Source: an uncultured euryarchaeote (GTDB lineage: Archaea > Thermoplasmatota > Poseidoniia > Poseidoniales > Poseidoniaceae). From it: a stretch of DNA of 37,046 nt. The translations under genes and the position numbers were made by a program. Positions 31,065 through 37,046 of the stretch are shown here, piece after piece (within the stretch, counting starts at the first letter, position 1; the number at the start of each line of letters is the position of its first letter). The notes under the pieces were generated by a model, which searched no databases, was not told where the DNA came from, and saw only the letters and a list, made by a program, of their open reading frames with translations. The stretch is taken from contig CALBIL010000015.1 in NCBI GenBank assembly GCA_937892945.1, positions 1 through 37,046 on the forward strand, read 5' to 3'.

Positions 31065-33857
31065 ATGAATTCGAGAAAACAATTGGTTTGCCTCTTCGTG
31101 TTCATTGGATTTATTCTACCAAGTTTTGCCGCTGTTGTTTCGGCTCAACACGCTTCTGAAGACCAAAATTACACTCTGCCGCACACGGGGACCGATTTTC
31201 CAGTGGGATGGGAGGACATCGCCTACGGTTCATTCCCTCCCAATCAACTGCGTCTCCTTTATCCTGCAATGAGTGATGGTGAAAGTACTGAGATGGCAGG
31301 CAATGGGCCGTTCCCCCATCTTCAGTTTTTTATTGATTCAGGAGAATCTTCCGACTCTTACATGGATTTCACGACACGTTTAGTAGAGCGTGGGTTTATT
31401 GTGGCGGTCCATGGTGAATCCTATGATTCAACCGACTTCAATGAAATCATTGAGCAAACCGTAAATGTTCATGAACGGCTTGAAGAATTAAATAATTCAA
31501 GTACGGGTCCTGTTCTTGGTTCGTATGGTCAGTTTGACCTTACCCATTGGGGATTTGGTGGTCACGGATTCGGTGCTGCAGGAGCCTATGGTGCGTATCC
31601 ATATTGGATGAATTCTACCTTACATGACAGTGTACAACCACCGCGTGCACTCTTTGGGCTCGGAATCGATTTTGAAGATTGGAATGGGCAACATTGGAAT
31701 GAACTCGCACCTTCAACTTGGGTTCACGCACCAGCATCTCCAGCCGCGAGTTTGTTTCTGACCGGCTCTGCGGACGAAGTGGCCCCAACACTCGATGTTG
31801 AAACTGTACTCGGGCAAGGGAATGGCCTTGGTTGGCAAATCATGCAAGTTCTTGGAGCGGACCACTATCAATATCAGGACTCAACATCTTTTCTTGAAGT
31901 GCTCAATGACGGTGATGCAACCTTGACCCAGGAAGAGCAAAATTCGTTTGCATCTGAACATGTGAACGCATACCTCGACTTGATGTTACGGGGGTCACAT
32001 GAGCATTTCCGCGATGCGTTTAATCGTCCACTTGGGCCACATGTCGTAAGCGACAGTGGGGCGTATCTTGTCGAAAATCTTCTCGACAGTTCTTTCTTAC
32101 TGGTGAATCACTCATGGATTACTCCAAACGATAATTTCACCTTTGGGCCACAGATTACCGTAAATTCTTTTGTGAATTGGACATTAAGAGATGGACGTAC
32201 ATACGGTGATTTGCCGAGTGGATGGGACCTTGACATAGAATGTCGAGTTTTGGGGATGAACCAGACTGCTGGAACTTTCGATGCGAATGGGACCGCTCGT
32301 TGCCTTTTCCCAATGCAAGATGTAGCGCCTGGAGCTCATACAGCACAAATGCGAATATTTGTTGAAGGTGCAGCATCTACTGTTGAATTCGAGTTTATTC
32401 GAACAGATGCACCACTGGTACTCACAACTCCAGTTCCTTTGATTCAAGTGCAACAAAGAGGCAGTACGCATGTTGATGCATCCCTTTTTGCATACGACCC
32501 TGATGGCCAAGAGGTTTTCATTCAAGCGGCAGAACTTGTTGGCGGTTCAGTGTCTGATTTCACCTTCGATTTAGATCAAGACCAACGCGGGTTGACTGTG
32601 ACTCATTTGGTGACTGGGGAGGAAATCAACGGTGCTGATATTCAATTCACTCTCCGAGCTGATGGGGACGGCGTTATTGATGAGGCTCAAACTACAGCAA
32701 TGATACAAATTATTCCTGTTGACGACCCCGCCCTCAAAATAGCAGATGTGCCTATGCAAAATCTAATTGAAGATGGCGAGTCAATTCTGTTGAATCTTAC
32801 CGATTATGTACAAGATCCCGAAGGTGAAATGCTGTTCGCTACGGTCGGTGGTGAGAAAAACGGAGATTATGGTCCCGTTTCTTTCACTCTTGCGTATGGT
32901 CAAATCACCTTGACTCCGATTCCAAATGCCAACGGAGCTACAGTAATGCATCTCCTTGTTGGAGATGGTACGACTCTTCCAATCGAATTAGATATTCCAT
33001 TGTACGTGGAACCTGTTAACGATGCAATCATCATCAATGAATCGGCGTGGTCGTTTACTGTTTCAGAGGATGAAAGTTTGTATCTCAATCTCTCCGATCT
33101 CGGATGGGACTTGGATGGTGATAATCTCTTTTGGACCATTGACAGCAGTTCACAATCAGTCAATGTCGTTCGCTCTTTTTCTCAGTTCATAATCACGCCA
33201 ATCCTCGATTACTCGGGCTATGATGACTTAACGACAATCAATGTCACAGATGGGACACTGATGGTTATGCAGACGTTGCAGATTACCGTCGCTCCATCTC
33301 CTGACGCCCCTCTTCTTACGCTTCGAGAATTGAACCTGATCGATTCAACTGCAGGAAGCCTCCAATGGTGGGTTTACGATGCAGATGGAGTAATTCCTTC
33401 AGATACAGAAATTCAAGTGAATGGTACCATCATCGAGAATCTCTCGCATTCGTGTGTCTTTGACCCCTTCGATTCAACCAACCGTTGTCTTTCGATGTTA
33501 CCGCTTCCAGCATTTCAAAATGGGACGGTTGAAGTTCGAGTTTCGGTGTATGATGAAGAAATCGGTGCCAGCACCGTCGCGTATATTTCGATTAATATGT
33601 CTGCTTCGCAACCCGAACCTACACCGACACTCTCGGAACCTGATGGCTTCGAATGGCTCAGTGCGAACCTTCTTGCTACGCTTAGCTTAGTTGTTCTCAT
33701 CGTTTTAGTCAGTATTGTCGTTCTTCTTCGTAAAGGGGCGAAAAACTATTCACAATTGCCGGATGTTGAAGTTGAAGTTGAAAATGAATCGGAAGAAGAA
33801 TCAACAGATACGCCTCTTGGCGGTGGTTTATTGGCTCGAGCATCACGTAAAAAGTGA
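31065..33857 (+). CDS. Secreted surface protein: alpha/beta-hydrolase-like domain lacking the nucleophile, plus cadherin-like repeats
   Basis: Protein of 930 residues. Start set at ATG 31065, which begins a signal peptide (MNSRKQLVCLFVFIGF...AVVSAQ); an ATG at 31008 overlaps the aroE stop and is the alternative. Residues about 40-340 look like a PET-hydrolase/dienelactone-hydrolase type alpha/beta fold: LVERGFIVAVHGESYDS, then GGHGFGAAGAYGAY at the nucleophile elbow. The expected serine in G-H-S-x-G is Gly168 here, while the acid (LTGSADEVAP, Asp237) and the histidine (GADHYQYQD, His267) are kept. Residues about 450-850 hold cadherin-like or Ig-like repeats (VEPVNDAIIIN, SEDESLYLNLSDLGWDLDGD). 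A membrane helix (LLATLSLVVLIVLVSIVVLL) and an acidic tail end the protein. Likely a binding or structural surface protein, not an active hydrolase; that is inference. Confidence 0.83.
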   Translation: MNSRKQLVCLFVFIGFILPSFAAVVSAQHASEDQNYTLPHTGTDFPVGWEDIAYGSFPPNQLRLLYPAMSDGESTEMAGNGPFPHLQFFIDSGESSDSYMDFTTRLVERGFIVAVHGESYDSTDFNEIIEQTVNVHERLEELNNSSTGPVLGSYGQFDLTHWGFGGHGFGAAGAYGAYPYWMNSTLHDSVQPPRALFGLGIDFEDWNGQHWNELAPSTWVHAPASPAASLFLTGSADEVAPTLDVETVLGQGNGLGWQIMQVLGADHYQYQDSTSFLEVLNDGDATLTQEEQNSFASEHVNAYLDLMLRGSHEHFRDAFNRPLGPHVVSDSGAYLVENLLDSSFLLVNHSWITPNDNFTFGPQITVNSFVNWTLRDGRTYGDLPSGWDLDIECRVLGMNQTAGTFDANGTARCLFPMQDVAPGAHTAQMRIFVEGAASTVEFEFIRTDAPLVLTTPVPLIQVQQRGSTHVDASLFAYDPDGQEVFIQAAELVGGSVSDFTFDLDQDQRGLTVTHLVTGEEINGADIQFTLRADGDGVIDEAQTTAMIQIIPVDDPALKIADVPMQNLIEDGESILLNLTDYVQDPEGEMLFATVGGEKNGDYGPVSFTLAYGQITLTPIPNANGATVMHLLVGDGTTLPIELDIPLYVEPVNDAIIINESAWSFTVSEDESLYLNLSDLGWDLDGDNLFWTIDSSSQSVNVVRSFSQFIITPILDYSGYDDLTTINVTDGTLMVMQTLQITVAPSPDAPLLTLRELNLIDSTAGSLQWWVYDADGVIPSDTEIQVNGTIIENLSHSCVFDPFDSTNRCLSMLPLPAFQNGTVEVRVSVYDEEIGASTVAYISINMSASQPEPTPTLSEPDGFEWLSANLLATLSLVVLIVLVSIVVLLRKGAKNYSQLPDVEVEVENESEEESTDTPLGGGLLARASRKK

Positions 33858-33858
33858 A

Positions 33859-35421
33859 TCAAAGCGGAATGTTTCCATGCTTTTTAGGAGGGCTCCATTG
33901 CCTTTTCGATTGGAGGATGTTGAGCGCTCGGCACAGTCGAAGACGACTTTCACTTGGTTCAATGACATCATCCAGCCAACCGTTTCGAGCAGCCACATAC
34001 GGGTCTCCAAATTTGGCCTTGTACTCGGAAATCAACCGTTGTCGAGTTTCTTCTTTCTTGCCTTCAGGTGCTTTAGCAATTTCAGTTCGGTGAATGACAT
34101 TCACTGCCCCTTCTGCTCCCATGACGGCTAATTCTGCGGTTGGCCACGCAATGTTGTAATCACTTTGCAAATGCTTGCAAGACATAGCCAAATATGCACC
34201 GCCGTAGGCCTTTCGGGTCACGAGAGTAAGTTTTGGAACCGTTGCTTCTGCGTATGCAAACAAAAGTTTGGCTCCATGTCGAATAATCCCACCCCACTCT
34301 TGGACAACACCTGGCAAAAACCCAGGGACGTCTTCAAAGGTGACCAAGGGGATGTTGAATGAATCACAGGTCCGAATAAAGCTGGCAGCTTTAATCGATG
34401 CGTCGATATCCAGGCATCCAGCGAGTACCTTTGGTTGATTTCCAACAACTCCAATTGTTTTCCCTTCGAGGCGCGCAAAACCGATGATGATATTATCAGC
34501 ATATGCCTCAAAAAGTTCAACGAAGATACCATCGTCGACAATTTCTTCTACGACTTTGACCATGTCGTACGGTTTATTTGGATTATCTGGTACCATTGTT
34601 TGCAATTCTGTATTCAATCGGTCAGGAGGGTCTGCAGTTTCTTCACGAGGAGGGTCTGCCATGTTGTGATCTGGTAAGTACGAAAGAATCTCAGAGGCTA
34701 AACTGCATGCATCTTCTTCATCATCAGCAATCAAACATGCAATTCCTGAACGTGATGCATGGAGTGTTGCTCCTCCAAGTCCAGCCGCATCGATTTCACC
34801 TTCGATTACTTCAGGAGTTTCGAGGGGTGAAGAGAGGAATAATTGTCCATGTTCTTCTCCCAATATGGTGAAGTCGGCTAAACTGGCTGCAAGCGCTGAT
34901 ACACCAACAACCGGACCAAGAACCAAACTAATGATTGGGACTCGGCCACTGCATTGGACGAGGCGGTCAAGTAATTCACCAGTTCCAGCCAAGGCTGAGA
35001 TTCCATCATGCGCACGTTGGCCGCCACCGTCCCACATTCCAATGATTGGGGATTTTACCCGTTCTGCCATTTCGATAATTTTAGCGATTTTCTTGGCATG
35101 GATTTCACCCATGCTTCCACCATGTACGCTGAAGTCTTGCGCGAAACAGTAGATGCGTCGGCCATTTACAGTTCCATGACCTGCCACAACACCATCGCCG
35201 AGCGTGTGGTGAAGGAACATGCCGTTGTCGGCTGAACGGTGGGTTGCAAATGAATCGATTTCAATGAAAGAGCCTTCATCGAGAAGTAAGTTGATTCGGT
35301 CACGGGCAGTACCTCTGCCACTGGTTCGGATTGCTTCTTGACGCTTCAATCCTCCACCAAGGCGAGCTTGCTCTCGCTTGTACTGGAGTTCCTCGAGGCG
35401 TTCACTCGAATTCCGTGCCAT
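33859..35421 (-). CDS. Acyl-CoA carboxylase carboxyltransferase subunit (propionyl/methylmalonyl-CoA type)
   Basis: Carboxyltransferase of 520 residues in the PccB/MmdA crotonase-fold family; it would carboxylate acetyl- or propionyl-CoA with biotin carrier and biotin carboxylase subunits encoded elsewhere. The start ATG at 35421 follows gaggtggagatgat, and the sequence begins like the family (RLEELQYKREQARLGGGLKRQ, then GRGTARDRINLLLDEGSF). The first half has FSVHGGSMGEIHAKKI but its oxyanion region reads GPVVGVSALAASLADF where the family usually has a GGAVYSPALTDF-like stretch. The second half is regular (VPGFLPGVVQEWGGIIRHGAKLLFAY, TRKAYGGAYLAM). The upstream gene gatD ends 37 bases before. 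The stop is one base from that of the convergent surface gene. Confidence 0.9.
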   Translation of the reverse strand: MARNSSERLEELQYKREQARLGGGLKRQEAIRTSGRGTARDRINLLLDEGSFIEIDSFATHRSADNGMFLHHTLGDGVVAGHGTVNGRRIYCFAQDFSVHGGSMGEIHAKKIAKIIEMAERVKSPIIGMWDGGGQRAHDGISALAGTGELLDRLVQCSGRVPIISLVLGPVVGVSALAASLADFTILGEEHGQLFLSSPLETPEVIEGEIDAAGLGGATLHASRSGIACLIADDEEDACSLASEILSYLPDHNMADPPREETADPPDRLNTELQTMVPDNPNKPYDMVKVVEEIVDDGIFVELFEAYADNIIIGFARLEGKTIGVVGNQPKVLAGCLDIDASIKAASFIRTCDSFNIPLVTFEDVPGFLPGVVQEWGGIIRHGAKLLFAYAEATVPKLTLVTRKAYGGAYLAMSCKHLQSDYNIAWPTAELAVMGAEGAVNVIHRTEIAKAPEGKKEETRQRLISEYKAKFGDPYVAARNGWLDDVIEPSESRLRLCRALNILQSKRQWSPPKKHGNIPL

Positions 35422-35458
35422 ATCATCTCCACCTCTTCTCGGTTTTTCATTCAAGCGC

Positions 35459-36814
35459 TCATGAACGAAGCAAATTATAGCCTTCTCCGCAAAGGTTTGC
35501 AGCAACTGCATCTTGGATTTTCATCCCGTTGGAAAGTGCCCAGTGGACCTTGACTATGACGGTTTCAGGTGCTGCAACGCTGCCGTGTCCAAGGATTCCC
35601 ATTGCTATTTGTTTACGTCCTTTGGAATATACATTCATATCCACGGGGCCGTGAATACATTGATTTGTCACGACGACTGGAATTTCACGGTTGATGCATC
35701 GGGTAAGGGCGCGCCAAAGTTTGGAATTTTCCGGGGCATCCTTAGCAGGATCTTCAATTGGAAGATGGCCTAGGCCAGTGCCTTGAATGATAATTGCCTG
35801 TACACCGGTGAGCACAATCGCTTCAATTTCCTCTGAATGAAGCCAAGGTCCAGCAACGAATTGTGCAATTCGAACACTTGTTTCATACGTCGTTGGTTGT
35901 TGACAGATCGGGCGAGATGTTTTTTCGTTGAGTCTTTCTTGATATCTTTCTTCTAATGCGTGGGAATACATGCCATTTTCGATTGTAATCAGAGCCAACG
36001 CTTCGCAATTGACTGGCTTGAATGCATCTCTGCGCGATGAATGTAATTTGCGGACACCAATTCCAGGGTAGACTGCACATGCTCCGTCATTGTTGGATGC
36101 ATGCATGACCACGACGACACCGTCTCCCGCATCACCGCAAGGAGTAGGGGCATTCGCTGCCCAATGCACAGCAGAAAGTAGATTTTCAGTGGCGTCGGAT
36201 GAACCTCGGTCTGATGAACGCTGTGAACCAACGAACACAATTGGGCCTGGGGGGGTTTCACCTTTTCCACCCCAAGCAAAGCTCAATGCTGCAGAAGAGA
36301 GGTGGAGGGTGTCTGTGCCATGCGTGACCACAACGCCATCACAACCATCTTCAAAGGCCTGTTTTGATGCCTGAATCATAGCGTTCCAATGTTGTGGGCG
36401 GATGTCATCACTGAACATATTACCAAGTTTAACCGCTTCAATATTCGCAAGTTCGGAGAGTTCAGGTAACGCAGCAATCAACTCTTCAGGTTCAAATCGA
36501 GCGATGACTGCCCCCGTTGCATAGTCTACTTTTGATGCAATGGTGCCGCCGGTGTGGAGAATCCGAATGCGAGGGAGCGATGAATTGGTCGTGATTTTTA
36601 CGGGAATGGAGGTGTCTGCTGAGTTTGCAATTCCAAGGAGTTCTATTGACATAACATCTTCCATTGGGTAACTTGCATTATAGCCATTGACAAGTTTTAC
36701 CGACACATGATCTTTTGCTGCTGGGTGAAGAGCGACCCCTTCAATGGTCGTCGGGCCGTTGTGGCTGTTGACCTCAACTTTGACCCGTTGGCCAGCGGTA
36801 GGAGCATCAACCAT
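35459..36814 (-). CDS. gatD: Glutamyl-tRNA(Gln) amidotransferase subunit D
   Basis: Asparaginase-like subunit of the archaeal GatDE complex, which converts Glu-tRNA(Gln) to Gln-tRNA(Gln). An N-terminal barrel of about 75 residues (AGQRVKVEV...HVSVKLVNGYN) precedes an L-asparaginase I/II fold. Active-site motifs are HTGGTIAS (threonine at 88 and 91) and THGTDT (164-169). The family ending around GILGHGSVAAPETVIVKVHWALS is clear. I use ATG 36814 (451 residues) because the family barrel begins right there and gggga lies before it; TTG/ATG at 36859/36856 would add 14-15 residues with no ribosome site. GatE is not in the window. Upstream on the same strand, 84 bases away, is tRNA-Met. Confidence 0.95.
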   Translation of the reverse strand: MVDAPTAGQRVKVEVNSHNGPTTIEGVALHPAAKDHVSVKLVNGYNASYPMEDVMSIELLGIANSADTSIPVKITTNSSLPRIRILHTGGTIASKVDYATGAVIARFEPEELIAALPELSELANIEAVKLGNMFSDDIRPQHWNAMIQASKQAFEDGCDGVVVTHGTDTLHLSSAALSFAWGGKGETPPGPIVFVGSQRSSDRGSSDATENLLSAVHWAANAPTPCGDAGDGVVVVMHASNNDGACAVYPGIGVRKLHSSRRDAFKPVNCEALALITIENGMYSHALEERYQERLNEKTSRPICQQPTTYETSVRIAQFVAGPWLHSEEIEAIVLTGVQAIIIQGTGLGHLPIEDPAKDAPENSKLWRALTRCINREIPVVVTNQCIHGPVDMNVYSKGRKQIAMGILGHGSVAAPETVIVKVHWALSNGMKIQDAVAANLCGEGYNLLRS

Positions 36815-36898
36815 GTATTCCCCACACACCGAGAGCACATCAACAGTTCGCAACATCAACGGTGAAATACGAACAGTTCTACCTGTCGAATGAAATGG

Positions 36899-37025
36899 TG
36901 CCGGGAGCGGGGCTTGAACCCGCGACCTTCGGATGTCTCAGACACCGCAAGGGGTTTGCACGTCATACGATTGCCTTGTAGGCTGCCCTATGAGTCCGAC
37001 GCGCCACCAACTACGCCACCCCGGC
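36899..37025 (-). tRNA. Elongator tRNA-Met (anticodon CAT) with intron
   Basis: Read on the minus strand, the 5' exon is 36989-37025 and the 3' exon 36899-36934, giving a 73-base mature tRNA without encoded CCA. Acceptor arms gccgggg and tcccggc pair with one G-U. The anticodon stem is tcgga with tccga, and the loop ctcataa places CAT as anticodon. The T arm is gcggg/cccgc. The G1-C72 pair and the lack of three G-C pairs next to the loop argue for the elongator rather than the initiator. An isoleucine tRNA with a modified C is the other option but overall sequence fits elongator Met. Confidence 0.95.
36935..36988 (-). other. Archaeal tRNA intron at position 37/38 with bulge-helix-bulge motif
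   Basis: The 54-base intron sits at the canonical 37/38 site. Exon bases ctca (32-35) pair with intron bases tgag as the central four-base helix. Three-base bulges flank it: ta^g at the 5' site and ac^a at the 3' site, with cleavage after the second base of each. A second helix in the intron can form from ggca and tgtc. This is a strict BHB substrate for the archaeal splicing endonuclease. Confidence 0.9.
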
Positions 37026-37046
37026 TTATCTCTCGCCTGTCGCGTT

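Noticed and set aside
35422-35511. 30-residue upstream extension of the carboxyltransferase overlapping gatD
   Set aside because: The ATG at 35421 has a strong ribosome site and matches the family start; the extension overlaps the gatD end.
1-37046. CRISPR array, insertion sequence, integrase or attachment site
   Set aside because: No regularly spaced direct repeats, transposase-like protein, or duplicated tRNA end was seen in the window.

Overview
The window looks like a euryarchaeal chromosome segment, most likely from a marine Thermoplasmatota-type organism such as Marine Group II (Poseidoniales). That lineage call is inference. The archaeal assignment rests on several independent genes: the DP1 small subunit of polymerase D, Pelota, the archaeal amidotransferase subunit GatD, an elongator tRNA-Met with a textbook bulge-helix-bulge intron, an archaeal type IV pilin N-terminal segment, TATA boxes, and ribosome sites of the GGAGGTGAT type.

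Region 1 to about 20.4 kb is an envelope locus read entirely on the + strand. It holds the 3' part of an FtsX/MacB-type ABC permease cut by the left window edge, a 1013-residue secreted and C-terminally anchored surface protein, and a giant 4547-codon surface protein. The giant has a WapA/Rhs-like N-terminus, a jelly-roll-like region, a nidogen-like region, long beta-helix stretches, a Tyr-rich inserted domain and cadherin-like repeats. It ends with two membrane segments, the second of which is an archaeal pilin N-terminus followed by a pilin-like globular domain in the same open frame. Strong hairpin/T-tract terminators follow the three genes; two further hairpins follow the first one behind the giant gene.

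Region 20.4 to 25.2 kb is information processing and housekeeping: a HAD-IB phosphatase, DP1 (polB), a CinA/PncC amidase with a coiled-coil tail, tRNA-Val(TAC), an unknown 102-residue protein and Pelota. Region 25.2 to 29.9 kb, minus strand, is formate-tetrahydrofolate ligase followed upstream by a flotillin, an NfeD-like OB-fold membrane protein and two tiny membrane proteins that look like tandem relatives. This resembles a membrane-microdomain module.

Region 30 to 37 kb carries a divergent shikimate dehydrogenase-like protein, a secreted alpha/beta-hydrolase-like surface protein whose nucleophile serine is replaced by glycine, an acyl-CoA carboxyltransferase, GatD and the intron-containing tRNA-Met.

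Gene packing is tight. Three tail-to-tail junctions have gaps of 0, 0 and 1 nucleotide. I saw no CRISPR array, insertion sequence, integrase or prophage gene. The strongest candidate for something undescribed is the in-frame fusion of the giant surface protein to a pilin-like domain.
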